Positions 18,269 to 28,905 are shown, counted from the stretch's first letter. The stretch: DNA of 64,000 bases from Rhodanobacter sp. (GCA_040371205.1 AP031382.1:3221562-3285561), one strand, 5' to 3'. Translations and numbers: made by a program. Notes: generated by a model from the sequence alone, not told the origin.

Positions 18269-19428
18269 GCCGCCGCTCCCGTCAGGTCCGGCCGGCGCTG
18301 CGTGCGCGCCAGCGTCGCCACCAGGGTGAACAGCAACAGCGCCGCCATGCCGTTGTGTGCGGTCGCCACCGGCAGGGGCAGCCCGAAATGCACGTTGCTG
18401 ATGCCCAGCAGCACCTGGCAGACCAGCGCCACGGCCACCGCGATGCCGTAGCGGCGCAGGCCGCGCCGCGCCAGCTTGTGCGACAGCCAGCCGAGGTAGC
18501 AGAACACCACCAGCGCACCGATCCGGTGTGCCAGCTGGATCGCGGTGCGCGCGGCGCCGTCGAGGATGCCGCCTTCGTAGTCCACGCCGATGCCGCGCCA
18601 CAGGATGAAGCCCTGGTGGAAATCGCTGGCCGGCCACCACTGGCCCGAACACTTGGGAAAGGCCGCGTCGCCGAAGCCGCAGGCCAGCGCCGCATAGTTG
18701 GACGAGGTCCAGCCGCCCAGCGCGATCTGGCAGGCCAGCAGCACGATGCCGAGGATCACCAGCCGGCGCAGCCCCGCCAATGCATCGTCCGCAGCACCCA
18801 CGCCGGCGAATCGCACCGCCGCGTAGCCCAGCAGCGCGAAGGTGGTCATGCCGCCCAGCAGGTGTCCGGTCACCACGATGGGTTTCAGCAGCAGGGTCAC
18901 CGTCCACATGCCCAGCATGGCCTGGAAGATGATGACGCCCAGCGCGACCAGGCAGATCCGCCAGGCCGCGGGACGCTGCAACGCCAACGCGGCGGCCAGC
19001 GGCAATGCGATCGCGCACACCGCCAGCAACGACGACCAGCGGTGTTCGCCGTGCATGTACATCGCCACGCCCAGCGCGGCGAGCACCGCGCTGGCGGCCA
19101 GCGCCAGCAGCGCCCAGCGCCGCCGCCACGCCGCCAGGATGGCCATCGCCAGCACCAGCACGCCCAGCGTGCCCGCCAGCATGCGATGCACCTGTTCGCG
19201 CCAGGCCTTGTGCGCCTCGTAGGGACGGTTCGGGAACTCGGCATCGGCGTGCGCCACCGCCTGTGCATGCTGCGGCCAGGTCGCCTGGCCGTAGCAGGTG
19301 GGCCAGTCGGGGCAGGACAGGCCGGCGTTGGAGAGCCGCACGAAGGCGCCGAACATCACCAGCCCGAACGCGAACACGGCCGACAACAGCGCCAGCCAGC
19401 GCAGGATGCTTCCCACTCGAAACGACAT
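18265..19428 (-). CDS. ctaA: Heme A synthase (CtaA/COX15)
   Basis: A 387-residue eight-span membrane protein that oxidises heme O to heme A. Family features include [19 protein letters not shown] with the paired cysteines, [18 protein letters not shown] and LAHRIGAL with the heme-ligand histidines, and [12 protein letters not shown] near the end. I chose the ATG at 19428, where the TGATG overlap with the preceding gene and the hydrophobic N-terminus fit. Substrate comes from the adjacent ctaB product. Confidence 0.96.
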   Translation of the reverse strand: MSFRVGSILRWLALLSAVFAFGLVMFGAFVRLSNAGLSCPDWPTCYGQATWPQHAQAVAHADAEFPNRPYEAHKAWREQVHRMLAGTLGVLVLAMAILAAWRRRWALLALAASAVLAALGVAMYMHGEHRWSSLLAVCAIALPLAAALALQRPAAWRICLVALGVIIFQAMLGMWTVTLLLKPIVVTGHLLGGMTTFALLGYAAVRFAGVGAADDALAGLRRLVILGIVLLACQIALGGWTSSNYAALACGFGDAAFPKCSGQWWPASDFHQGFILWRGIGVDYEGGILDGAARTAIQLAHRIGALVVFCYLGWLSHKLARRGLRRYGIAVAVALVCQVLLGISNVHFGLPLPVATAHNGMAALLLFTLVATLARTQRRPDLTGAAA

Positions 19429-20000
19429 CACTTGATGACCTTCTTCAGATCCCGGAGCAGCCCAGAGGCATCGAAACCGGGAGGATAACTCGCCAGCGCC
19501 GTGCCATCGGACTCGACCAGCAGCGCACCCACGCTGTCCAACTGCCGCGGACGCCACGGCGCCAGCTTGTCGTCGGTATCCGTACCGAGCTGCCAGTAGT
19601 TCGCCATAGCGGCGCGCCGCTGCGGATCGGCCGGCGGCGTACCCACATAGAGCAGCCGCAGCCGCGACTGGTTGCCGTTGAGCATCACGCGGCTCTTGGC
19701 CATCGCGGTCAGCGCGGCGTAGCAGCGCGCGGCGCAGTCCGGCCCCGGCAGCGCGACCAGGGTGAGCCGCGGCTCGCTGTCGCGCCACGCCCACAGGCTG
19801 CCATCGGCCATGCGTACCGGCAATTGCTCCTGCGCGAAGTTGCGCTGCGGCGTGATCGGCAGGCCATTGCCCTTGGCGGCGGGCTGCCAGCCGGTCAGGG
19901 TGAGTACCATCGCCAGCACGAACGGCGCGGCAAACACCGAAGCGACCAGCAGCAGTTTCAGGCGGCTCTTGCGCAATACGGCGGGATCGACGGCATTCAT
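19428..20000 (-). CDS. Sco-like thioredoxin-fold protein of the oxidase cluster
   Basis: A 190-residue protein with one N-terminal membrane anchor (about 14-37) and a periplasmic domain of about 150 residues. It contains CAARC (Cys89, Cys93), matching the CxxxC pattern of Sco copper chaperones, within a thioredoxin-like arrangement (LVALPGPDC). The Sco histidine expected in a D-H-[ST] motif near the end appears as LDSVGALLV, so the third copper ligand seems absent. Genes of this kind lie between SURF1 and ctaA in many gammaproteobacterial cox clusters. Its stop overlaps the ctaA start by one base. Confidence 0.75.
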   Translation of the reverse strand: MNAVDPAVLRKSRLKLLLVASVFAAPFVLAMVLTLTGWQPAAKGNGLPITPQRNFAQEQLPVRMADGSLWAWRDSEPRLTLVALPGPDCAARCYAALTAMAKSRVMLNGNQSRLRLLYVGTPPADPQRRAAMANYWQLGTDTDDKLAPWRPRQLDSVGALLVESDGTALASYPPGFDASGLLRDLKKVIK

Positions 20001-20013
20001 CGGAAATCCAAGG

Positions 20014-20757
20014 TCAGGAACGGCGCGAACCGCGTTTGCGGTTCAGCACCAGCAGGATCACCACCACGGCGATGGCGAAGGAAAACCACTGGAACGCATA
20101 GGCGCGATGCCGTGCCGGCGGCATGTCGCCGAAATCCAGCGTGTGCTCGCGCACGTAGATCGAGGCCGGGTCGGCATCCAGCGCCAGCACACGCGGATAG
20201 AGCTTGTCGCCCAGGTCGGCAGCCACCTGGCCGAGGTCGAGGTAGATCGTCTTCTTCGGCCAAGCCGACTCGCGCGCCAGCGCGTTGCCGCCCATCTCGA
20301 AACCGCGTCCCGGCGGCGGCACGTAGAGGCCGTGCAGGCTTTGCACGCCGGCCGGCAACGGCGGCAGCTGCGGCGTCTGGTCGGTGCCGTTGCCGGGGAG
20401 GAAGCCGAGATCCACCAGCAGCAGGCGATCGCCATGTTGCGGACGGAACGGCACGTAGACCTCCACGCCGCCGCGGTCGTCGTGCTTGGGGTTGTCCAGC
20501 AGGTAGATCCGGTCGGCCAGGTAGCGGCCCTGCAGGCGCACGCGCGGATAGGCGTCCTGCGGGGGCCGCAGCGCCACCGCGGCAAAGTCCTGCGGCAGCG
20601 CGACGGCGGCCGCGGCATAGCGTCGCAGAAGGTCGTCCTTGTACGCGGCGCGATGCAGTTGCCAGAAGCCCAGGCGCACGAAAAGCACGGCCGCACAGGC
20701 CGTCAGCAGGATCGCCCACCACGGCGGGCGGCGAAATCCGCCTAGCACGAAGCGCAC
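20014..20757 (-). CDS. SURF1 family cytochrome oxidase biogenesis protein
   Basis: A 247-residue protein with the SURF1 architecture: an N-terminal span (about 13-29, with the motif LGFWQLHRA), a periplasmic domain with RVRLQGRYLAD and VYVPFRPQHGDRLLLVDLGF, and a C-terminal span (about 223-239) preceded by RAYAFQWFSFA. SURF1 assists heme A insertion into subunit I. It lies 13 bases before the Sco-like gene and is followed by ctaA and ctaB. Confidence 0.93.
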   Translation of the reverse strand: MRFVLGGFRRPPWWAILLTACAAVLFVRLGFWQLHRAAYKDDLLRRYAAAAVALPQDFAAVALRPPQDAYPRVRLQGRYLADRIYLLDNPKHDDRGGVEVYVPFRPQHGDRLLLVDLGFLPGNGTDQTPQLPPLPAGVQSLHGLYVPPPGRGFEMGGNALARESAWPKKTIYLDLGQVAADLGDKLYPRVLALDADPASIYVREHTLDFGDMPPARHRAYAFQWFSFAIAVVVILLVLNRKRGSRRS

Positions 20758-20768
20758 GCCCCGGTGGC

Positions 20769-20774
20769 TATACT
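20769..20774 (+). promoter_or_regulatory. -10 element for the twin-TM gene
   Basis: The hexamer TATACT, with no clear -35 partner, lies 31 bases before the GTG start at 20805 and just outside the start of the divergent SURF1 gene. It is a plausible promoter for the small rightward gene. Confidence 0.4.
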
Positions 20775-20804
20775 CGCTGCAACAAAATCGACCGGATCGC
20801 TCAC

Positions 20805-21020
20805 GTGGGCCCCATCTACAAATACGCGGTGGTGGTGTTGCTGCTGGTGGTGATTTTCAGCCTGGGTCAGGCGCTGTACTACATGATGACCGACAAGGAC
20901 GACGACAGGCGCATGGCCTGGGCGTTGACCCGCCGCATCGCGCTGTCGCTGCTGCTGATCGGCATGGTCGCCTTCGGCATCTGGATGGGCTGGCTGCAGC
21001 CGCATGGCGTCGGTCAGTGA
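20805..21020 (+). CDS. Twin transmembrane protein (DUF2909-like)
   Basis: A 71-residue protein with two membrane helices (about 4-27 and 44-64) joined by a charged loop containing DKDDDRRMAWALTRRIALS. It belongs to the short twin-TM family found next to SURF1 in gammaproteobacterial oxidase clusters; its function is unknown. The start is GTG. It is read opposite to its neighbours, and two strong hairpins follow it before the convergent subunit III gene. Confidence 0.8.
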   Translation: MGPIYKYAVVVLLLVVIFSLGQALYYMMTDKDDDRRMAWALTRRIALSLLLIGMVAFGIWMGWLQPHGVGQ

Positions 21021-21080
21021 TTGTAGCCGCCTGATCCCGCACGCGTCCGGCCTGCGACGATCGCGCCAAGCAAGACCAAA

Positions 21081-21110
21081 AAAGAAGCCCGCCAATTGGC
21101 GGGCTTCTTT
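21081..21110. terminator. Bidirectional terminator, 13-bp stem
   Basis: Arm AAAGAAGCCCGCC, loop AATT, then the exact complement ending in TTT. It lies between the convergent twin-TM gene and cytochrome oxidase subunit III. A-rich and T-rich ends on both sides make it work in either direction. Confidence 0.85.
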
Positions 21111-21146
21111 GGTTCGAGAACCCGATTCGAAGCGGGCTTCTCTGAA

Positions 21147-21172
21147 AAGTCCGGCCATGGATGGCCGGTTTT
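21147..21172. terminator. Second terminator hairpin before subunit III stop
   Basis: CCGGCCA, loop TGGA, TGGCCGG, with TTTT following on the plus strand and AAAA preceding (a T run on the minus strand). This is probably the terminator for the leftward cox operon. A third small stem, CGCGAC-N5-GTCGCG, follows at 21186-21202. Confidence 0.75.
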
Positions 21173-21207
21173 GACCTTCGCCCTCCGCGACAGGAGGTCG
21201 CGTTAGG

Positions 21208-22095
21208 TCAAAGTATGTAGACGAACAGGAACAGCCCCAGCCACACCACGTCCACGAAGTGCCAGTACCACGCCACCGCCTCGAAGCCGAAGTGGTGTTC
21301 CTTGCTGAAATGGCCTTTCAGCACGCGGAACCAGATCACCGCCAGCATGATGGTGCCCAGCGTCACGTGCAGGCCGTGGAAACCGGTGAGCATGAAAAAC
21401 GTGGAACCGTAGACGCCGCTGTGCAGGGTCAGGTTGAGCTCCTTGTACGCCTCCATGTACTCGTGCGCCTGGCAGTACAGGAAGGTGGCGCCCAGCAGCA
21501 CGGTGAGGCCCAGGAACACCAGGATCTTGCCGCGATGGCCGGCCCGCAGCGCATGGTGCGCGATGGTCACGGTGACGCTGGAGGTAAGCAGGATCAGCGT
21601 GTTCAGCAGCGGCAGCCCCCACGGCGCCACCGTGCTGAAGGCGCCGCCGATGTGCATCGGGCCGTTGCCGCCTTCCGCCCCCCACGAGGCGCTGTAGTTT
21701 TCGTAGAGGAACTGGTGGGTGAGCACGCCGTGGCCTGCGCCGCCCAGCCACGGCACCGAGAAATTGCGGATGTAGAACAGCGCGCCGAAGAACGCGCCGA
21801 AGAACATCACCTCGGAGAAGATGAACCACATCATGCCCATGCGGAACGAGGTGTCCACCTGGTGGTTGTAGTTGCCGGCCAGCGACTCCCGGATGACCGA
21901 GCGGAACCAGCCGAAGAACATGCCGATGACGCCGACCGCGCCGATGGCGATCACCGTCTTGCCGAAGCCGGTGTCGCCGGGCTGCGCGCTCAGCCAGTGC
22001 GCCGCGCCGAACACGGTGAGGAACATCACCACCGCGGCCACGATGGGCCACTGGCTCTTGCTCGGAACGTAATAGGTGTCGTGCTGCTGGACCAT
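21208..22095 (-). CDS. ctaE: Cytochrome c oxidase subunit III
   Basis: A 295-residue seven-span subunit of the aa3 oxidase. It begins MVQQHDTYYVPSKSQWP and shows FGWFRSVIRES, HQFLYENY, TGFHGLHVTLG and WYWHFVDVVWLGLFLFVYIL, all typical of CoxC/CtaE. It stabilises proton uptake by subunit I. It is the last gene of the coxB-coxA-small protein-coxC group. No ctaG (cox11) gene precedes it, unlike the common arrangement. Confidence 0.97.
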   Translation of the reverse strand: MVQQHDTYYVPSKSQWPIVAAVVMFLTVFGAAHWLSAQPGDTGFGKTVIAIGAVGVIGMFFGWFRSVIRESLAGNYNHQVDTSFRMGMMWFIFSEVMFFGAFFGALFYIRNFSVPWLGGAGHGVLTHQFLYENYSASWGAEGGNGPMHIGGAFSTVAPWGLPLLNTLILLTSSVTVTIAHHALRAGHRGKILVFLGLTVLLGATFLYCQAHEYMEAYKELNLTLHSGVYGSTFFMLTGFHGLHVTLGTIMLAVIWFRVLKGHFSKEHHFGFEAVAWYWHFVDVVWLGLFLFVYIL

Positions 22096-22172
22096 GCTGA
22101 GACTCCGTGGAGTTTCCCGCGAGCGGCGGATGCCGCGACCGCTTCACCGAATGCGGCGGCAAGCCGCCGCGA

Positions 22173-22307
22173 CTACTTCATCAACAGAATTTGCGCGAAC
22201 GACAACAGGTAGAACGCGCCGACCACGACGGCCAGCACCGTCACCGTGCGGCGCACGCCGTGCCGGCGCTTCCGCTCGTACTGTCCATCTCCGACCTGGC
22301 TGGCCAT
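22173..22307 (-). CDS. Small cytochrome oxidase-associated membrane protein (44 aa)
   Basis: A short frame reading MASQVGDGQYERKRRHG, then a basic patch and a single hydrophobic helix (about 21-43), ending in LLMK. The ribosome binding site GGGAGGGG is unusually strong. Tiny proteins of this layout (charged N-terminus, one span) are encoded between subunits I and III in many proteobacteria and are called cytochrome oxidase small assembly proteins. The position fits; the family assignment is by size and context only. Confidence 0.65.
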   Translation of the reverse strand: MASQVGDGQYERKRRHGVRRTVTVLAVVVGAFYLLSFAQILLMK

Positions 22308-22327
22308 GCGCGCCCCTCCCGTACCGG

Positions 22328-23941
<1,614 letters not shown>

Positions 23942-24025
23942 GGCCTTGCACCTCTGCCTCAAGTCTGTCGATGGCGCAGCCGCGTTGCGGCCGCTCCCGG
24001 AAATCGTGGTTGCGCGTGGCGCCGG

Positions 24026-25000
24026 TCAGCCGTTGCCGGCAGGCGCGGCCGCAGCGGCGCTGGTGGCGGCCGCTGTCGGTGCGGCCGGCGGCGCGGACGC
24101 CTGCTCCTGCGCGGCCAGCCACTTCGCGAAATCTTCCTTGGAGACCGCCTTCACCACGATCGGCATGAAGCCGTGGTCCTGCCCGCACAGTTCGGCGCAC
24201 TGGCCGCGGTACGTGCCGGGTACGTTGATGTTGGTCCACGCGGTGTTGACGATGCCGGGAATGGCGTCCATCTTCCAGCCGAACGCAGGCACCCACCACG
24301 AGTGGATCACGTCGCCGCTGGTGATCACGAAGCGGATCTTGGTGTGGATGGGCAGCACCAGCGGCTTGTCCACGTTCAGCAGGTAGGTGTTCTCGTCGCC
24401 GGTCTTCACGGCGTAAGGATCCATCCCGGAACCCAGCTGGCGGGTCTTGTCGGAGAGCGCGTCGAGCTTGGACATGAAGCCGACCCTGCTGACCGGCTTG
24501 CCGAGGTAGTCGACGTAGTCGTAGCGCCACTTCCACTGGTAGCCGGTGATCTTCACCGTCATCTGCGAGCCGGTGGTGTTCGCGAACGAGACCAGGCCGC
24601 CGGTGGCCATCCACGCGAGCACCACCAGGATGATCACCGGGATCGTGGTCCAGACGATTTCCACCGTGGTGTTGTGCGACCACTTCTCCGGCACCGCGCC
24701 GCGCGACTTGCGGAAGCGGAACATCGCGATGAACATCGCGCCGAACACCAGCACGCCGATCACCACGCACACGCCGAACGCGACGTTGTTCAGGAAGTAC
24801 GGCTCGCCGGACCAGGTGGTCACGCCCCGCGTCATGTTGAGCTGCCACGGCTGGGGATCGGCCTGCGCCAGGCCGGCGCACAACGCCGACACGAGGGCCA
24901 GCGACGCCGACACGGCACGCTTGATGCCGGTCATACCGCCGTGGCCGGACAGACTGCGGTTCGGCGTGGACCCGCCAGTCCTGATGCTGCCAGATGTCAT
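24026..25000 (-). CDS. ctaC: Cytochrome c oxidase subunit II
   Basis: A 324-residue subunit with an export signal (about 20-45), two membrane spans (about 68-90 and 115-134) and a cupredoxin domain holding the binuclear CuA site: HSWWVPAFG, then CAELCGQDHGFM with both cysteines, His and Met in place. There is no fused cytochrome c domain. The tail is Ala/Pro-rich. The ATG at 25000 follows GGGCGAG. First gene of the coxB-coxA-small protein-coxC operon, 20 bases after the DUF2244 gene. Confidence 0.97.
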   Translation of the reverse strand: MTSGSIRTGGSTPNRSLSGHGGMTGIKRAVSASLALVSALCAGLAQADPQPWQLNMTRGVTTWSGEPYFLNNVAFGVCVVIGVLVFGAMFIAMFRFRKSRGAVPEKWSHNTTVEIVWTTIPVIILVVLAWMATGGLVSFANTTGSQMTVKITGYQWKWRYDYVDYLGKPVSRVGFMSKLDALSDKTRQLGSGMDPYAVKTGDENTYLLNVDKPLVLPIHTKIRFVITSGDVIHSWWVPAFGWKMDAIPGIVNTAWTNINVPGTYRGQCAELCGQDHGFMPIVVKAVSKEDFAKWLAAQEQASAPPAAPTAAATSAAAAAPAGNG

Positions 25001-25020
25001 GCTCTCGCCCTTTGTTGAAC

Positions 25021-25509
25021 CTATCCGCGCCGCCGGCCGTTGACCTCGTCCAGCAGCAGCTTGAGTTTCCGCAACAGCTCGACACGTTCCCCTTCGGCAA
25101 GGAACCTGCCGATTTCCAGCTCGCGCCCGTGCGACGACAGCAGCAGGCGGCGACATCCGTCATCCCCTTCGTCCAGCCGCACGCGCACCCAGCCAGGCTG
25201 GAAGCTCGTGCGTTGCCGGCCCGGCAACGATTGCACCTCCAGCGACGCGTCGTCGAGGGTGATGCGCTCGCTGCGGTCGCCGGCGCGCCAGGCCACGCAC
25301 AGGGCGATGGACACGGCAGACGATTCGACCAGGGCGAACAGCGGAGCGAACACATTCCCCACCCACGCGCCCAGGACGGCGGTCGTCAGCGCCAGCGACG
25401 CCAGAAGCATGATGAGCCGACGCAGGCCGCGGCGGCTTAGCGTGCGATTGGGCCTGAGCCATATCGACACGCGGGGCAAGCCGGCAGCGGCTGGTCGTAG
25501 CACGATCAT
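25021..25509 (-). CDS. DUF2244 family membrane protein
   Basis: A 162-residue protein starting MIVLRPAAAGLPRVSIWLRPN, with two close membrane spans (about 35-68) and a C-terminal cytoplasmic-type domain (SFQPGWVRVRLDEG...LEIGRFLAEGERVELLRKLK). This is the DUF2244 layout, a family of unknown function often found immediately upstream of cytochrome oxidase subunit II, as here. The ribosome binding site is weak. Confidence 0.8.
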   Translation of the reverse strand: MIVLRPAAAGLPRVSIWLRPNRTLSRRGLRRLIMLLASLALTTAVLGAWVGNVFAPLFALVESSAVSIALCVAWRAGDRSERITLDDASLEVQSLPGRQRTSFQPGWVRVRLDEGDDGCRRLLLSSHGRELEIGRFLAEGERVELLRKLKLLLDEVNGRRRG

Positions 25510-25627
25510 GGAGATCCGGCGTGCCAAGAGCGGTTCGATGATAGGTCGCAATGCAGGCAAGGGGCAAGAACGCCGCAGGAACCCGGGCCATGCCGGTCCC
25601 GAAGCGGCGGCACGGCGGCGCACGGCG

Positions 25628-25633
25628 TACAAT
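25628..25633 (+). promoter_or_regulatory. -10-like element TACAAT before putA
   Basis: TACAAT lies 29 bases before the putA GTG with no good -35. The same TACAATCC context occurs before slt (42094-42099), suggesting a shared promoter style. Confidence 0.35.
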
Positions 25634-25662
25634 CCCGCGTTCCTTTCCACCCCCATCCCGCC

Positions 25663-28600
25663 GTGACCCAACCCATCCTCAGCCCCGAACTCCCCGCCGG
25701 CGCCGAGCCGGCCCGCGCGCGCATCACCGCCGCATGGCTGCGCGACGAAACCGAGGCGGTCAACGACCTGCTCGCCCAGGCCACCCTGCCGCCCGCCGAA
25801 CGCGAGCAGGTGATCGACGTCGCCGCCGGCCTGGTGACCCGCGTGCGCGCCCGCGTCAAGGACCAGAGCGCGGTGGAATCCTTCATGCGCCAGTACGACC
25901 TGTCCTCCGAGGAAGGCGTGCTGCTGATGTGCGTGGCCGAGGCGCTGCTGCGCATCCCGGACAAGGCCACCGCCGACAAGCTGATCCGCGACAAGCTGGG
26001 CGACGCCGACTGGAAGAAGCACCTGGGCCAGAGCGAGTCGCTGTTCGTCAACGCCAGCACCTGGGGCCTGATGCTCACCGGCCACCTGGTGAATCTGGCC
26101 GAGGAGACCCGCCGCGACTTCACCGGCGCGCTGAAGCGCCTGGCCGGCCGCGCCGGCGAGCCGGCGATCCGCCTCGCGGTGCGCCAGGCCATGCGCATCA
26201 TGGGTCACCAGTTCGTGATGGGACAGACCATCGACGAGGCGCTGGACCGCTGCGCGAAGAAGGAATACGCGGTGTACCGCTATTCCTACGACATGCTGGG
26301 CGAATCCGCGCTCACCAGCGAGACCGCCGAGCGCTACCAGGAAGACTACCGCCGCGCCATCGCCCGCATCGGCGCGCGCGGCCCGTTCGCCAACCACACC
26401 GACGCGCCGTCGATCTCGGTCAAGCTGTCCGCGCTGCACCCGCGCTACGAGGTGGCCAAGCGCGAAATCGCCCGCCGCGACCTCACCGCCAAGCTGCTCG
26501 AACTCTCGCAGCTGGCGATGAAGCAGGGCATCGCGCTCTCGGTGGACGCCGAGGAAGCCGACCGCCTCGAACTCTCGCTGGACATCATCGGCGACGTGTT
26601 CGCCCACCCCTCGCTTGAGGGCTGGAACGGGCTCGGCATCGTGGTGCAGGCCTACTCCAAGCGCACCCCGTTCGTGATCGACTGGCTGATCGAGACGGCA
26701 CGTGCGGCAAATCGTCGCTGGTACGTGCGCCTGGTCAAGGGCGCCTACTGGGACGCCGAGATCAAGCGCGCGCAGGAGCAGGGCCTGGCCGGCTACCCGC
26801 TGTACACGCGCAAGCCGAACACCGACGTCTCCTACCTCGCCTGCGCGCGCAAGCTGTTCGACGCCGGCAGCGAGCTGATCTACCCGCAGTTCGCCACCCA
26901 CAACGCGCACAGCATCGCCGCCGTGCATCACATTGCGCGCGGCCGCCCGTTCGAGTTCCAGCGCCTGCACGGCATGGGCACCGACCTGTACGCCGAAGTG
27001 ATCGGCCCGCAGAACCTCAACGTGCCCTGCCGCGTCTACGCGCCGGTGGGCACGCACGAGGACCTGCTGCCCTACCTGGTGCGCCGCCTGCTGGAAAACG
27101 GCGCCAACACCAGCTTCGTCAACCGCGTGGTGGACGAGACGCTGCCGGTGCGCGACCTGGTGGCCGACCCCTGCGAAACGGTGCGCCGCTTCGCCTCCAT
27201 CCCGCATCCCCGCATTCCCCTGCCGGTCAATCTCTACGGTGAGCTTCGGAAGAATTCCATGGGCATCAACTTCTCCAACGACAACGAACTGAAGGCCACC
27301 GCCGAAGCCGTCAACGCCAAGTCCGGCCCGTGGACCGCCGAGCCGCTGGTGCCCGGCGCCAAGGGCAACGGCCCCAGCGTGCAGGTGACCAACCCGGCCG
27401 ACCGCCGCCAGGTCGTGGGCAGCTACGTCAGCGCCGACGCCGCGCTGGTGGACAAGGCGCTGGCCAACGCCGTCGCCGCCCAGCCCGACTGGGATCGCCT
27501 GCCGGCCGCCAGCCGCGCCGCCATCCTGGAACACGCCGCCGAACAACTCGAAGCGCGCCGCGCCGAATTCATCGCGCTGTGCGTGCGCGAAGCCGGCAAG
27601 AGCCTGCCCGACGCCATCGCCGAGATCCGCGAGGCCGCCGACTTCCTGCGTTATTACGCCACCATGGCGCGCCGCCTGTTCGGCCAACCCGAACAGTTGC
27701 CCGGCCCCACCGGCGAGAGCAACCAGCTGTTCCTCAACGGCCGCGGCGTGTTCGTCTGCATCAGCCCGTGGAACTTCCCGCTGGCGATCTTCCTCGGTCA
27801 GGTCAGCGCCGCGCTCGCCGCCGGCAACAGCGTGATCGCCAAGCCCGCCGAGCAGACCAGCCTGATCGGCCATGCCGCAGTGAAGCTGCTGCACGAAGCC
27901 GGCGTGCCCGAGGCCGTGCTGCAGTACCTGCCGGGCGACGGCGCCGTGGTCGGTGCCGCGCTCACGAAAGATCCGCGCGTGGCCGGCGTGGCCTTCACCG
28001 GCTCCACCGAGACCGCCTGGGCAATCAACCGCGCGCTGGCCGCGCGCAACGCGCCGATCGCCGCGCTGATCGCCGAAACCGGCGGCCAGAACGCGATGAT
28101 CGCGGACTCCTCCGCCCTGCCCGAACAGATCGTCAAGGACGTGATCGCCTCCGCCTTCCAGTCCGCCGGCCAGCGCTGCTCGGCCGCGCGCGTGCTGTTC
28201 GTGCAGGAGGACATCGCCGACAAGGTCGTCGGCATGCTGGCCGGCGCGATGGCCGAATTGAAGGTGGGCGACCCCGGCCAGCTCTCCACCGACGTGGGCC
28301 CGGTGATCGACGAGGACGCGCGCAAGATCCTCGTCGACCACGCCGCGCGCATGGACAAGGAAGCGAAGAAGATCGGCGAGGTGCCGCTCGACCCGGCCGC
28401 CACTGCCCACGGCACGTTCTTCGCCCCGCGCGCCTACGAGATCCCCGCGCTGTCCACGCTCACCCGCGAGGTGTTCGGCCCGGTGCTGCACGTGCTGCGC
28501 TGGAAGGGCAGCGAACTGAAGCAGGTGGTCGAACAGATCAACGCCACCGGCTACGGCCTCACGCTGGGCGTGCACAGCCGCATCGACGACACCGTGGACT

Positions 28601-28818
28601 ACATCCGCAGCCACGCCCGCGTCGGCAACTGCTACGTCAACCGCAACCAGATCGGCGCGGTGGTCGGCGTGCAGCCGTTCGGCGGCGAGAGCCTGTCCGG
28701 CACCGGCCCCAAGGCCGGCGGCCCGCACTACCTGCTGCGTTTCGCCGGCGAACGCACGCTCACCATCAACACCACCGCCGCCGGCGGCAACGCGTCACTG
28801 CTGACCATCGGCGAGTGA
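25663..28818 (+). CDS. putA: Bifunctional proline dehydrogenase / L-glutamate gamma-semialdehyde dehydrogenase
   Basis: This 1051-residue enzyme oxidises proline to glutamate in two steps, passing electrons to quinone via FAD and then to NAD+. An alpha-helical arm (about 30-120) is followed by the FAD-binding barrel (about 190-480, with SISVKLSALHPRYE and VRLVKGAYWDAEIKRAQEQG). The aldehyde dehydrogenase domain (about 560-1035) contains SPWNFPLAIFLGQ, AFTGSTETAW, ETGGQNAMI and the catalytic Cys in SAGQRCSAAR. There is no ribbon-helix-helix domain at the N-terminus, so it cannot be a self-repressing trifunctional PutA. The start is GTG. No putP transporter is adjacent. Confidence 0.97.
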   Translation: MTQPILSPELPAGAEPARARITAAWLRDETEAVNDLLAQATLPPAEREQVIDVAAGLVTRVRARVKDQSAVESFMRQYDLSSEEGVLLMCVAEALLRIPDKATADKLIRDKLGDADWKKHLGQSESLFVNASTWGLMLTGHLVNLAEETRRDFTGALKRLAGRAGEPAIRLAVRQAMRIMGHQFVMGQTIDEALDRCAKKEYAVYRYSYDMLGESALTSETAERYQEDYRRAIARIGARGPFANHTDAPSISVKLSALHPRYEVAKREIARRDLTAKLLELSQLAMKQGIALSVDAEEADRLELSLDIIGDVFAHPSLEGWNGLGIVVQAYSKRTPFVIDWLIETARAANRRWYVRLVKGAYWDAEIKRAQEQGLAGYPLYTRKPNTDVSYLACARKLFDAGSELIYPQFATHNAHSIAAVHHIARGRPFEFQRLHGMGTDLYAEVIGPQNLNVPCRVYAPVGTHEDLLPYLVRRLLENGANTSFVNRVVDETLPVRDLVADPCETVRRFASIPHPRIPLPVNLYGELRKNSMGINFSNDNELKATAEAVNAKSGPWTAEPLVPGAKGNGPSVQVTNPADRRQVVGSYVSADAALVDKALANAVAAQPDWDRLPAASRAAILEHAAEQLEARRAEFIALCVREAGKSLPDAIAEIREAADFLRYYATMARRLFGQPEQLPGPTGESNQLFLNGRGVFVCISPWNFPLAIFLGQVSAALAAGNSVIAKPAEQTSLIGHAAVKLLHEAGVPEAVLQYLPGDGAVVGAALTKDPRVAGVAFTGSTETAWAINRALAARNAPIAALIAETGGQNAMIADSSALPEQIVKDVIASAFQSAGQRCSAARVLFVQEDIADKVVGMLAGAMAELKVGDPGQLSTDVGPVIDEDARKILVDHAARMDKEAKKIGEVPLDPAATAHGTFFAPRAYEIPALSTLTREVFGPVLHVLRWKGSELKQVVEQINATGYGLTLGVHSRIDDTVDYIRSHARVGNCYVNRNQIGAVVGVQPFGGESLSGTGPKAGGPHYLLRFAGERTLTINTTAAGGNASLLTIGE

Positions 28819-28827
28819 GCGCTGATC

Positions 28828-28861
28828 CGTGGACTTCCTGCATGAACGCAGGGAGTCCACG
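28828..28861. terminator. 14-bp stem-loop after putA
   Basis: CGTGGACTTCCTGC pairs with a downstream complement across a six-base loop, with one G-U wobble. It lies 9 bases after the putA stop, between convergent putA and the arsR-type gene. A second small stem, TCGTCGC-GTA-GCGACGA, follows at about 28879-28895. No T run is present. Confidence 0.55.
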
Positions 28862-28905
28862 CACGCACACCGAGGCATCGTCGCGTAGCGACGACAGTGC
28901 CCCGC

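Noticed and set aside
21108-21140. tRNA-like GGTTCGAGAACCCG near a hairpin
   Set aside because: Resembles a T-arm, but no acceptor, D or anticodon arms can be formed; it is part of a terminator region.
25021-28728. Minus-strand open frame of about 1235 codons opposite putA
   Set aside because: Only its last 162 codons form a real gene (DUF2244). The rest is the low-stop antisense of a GC-rich gene, with no recognisable domain.
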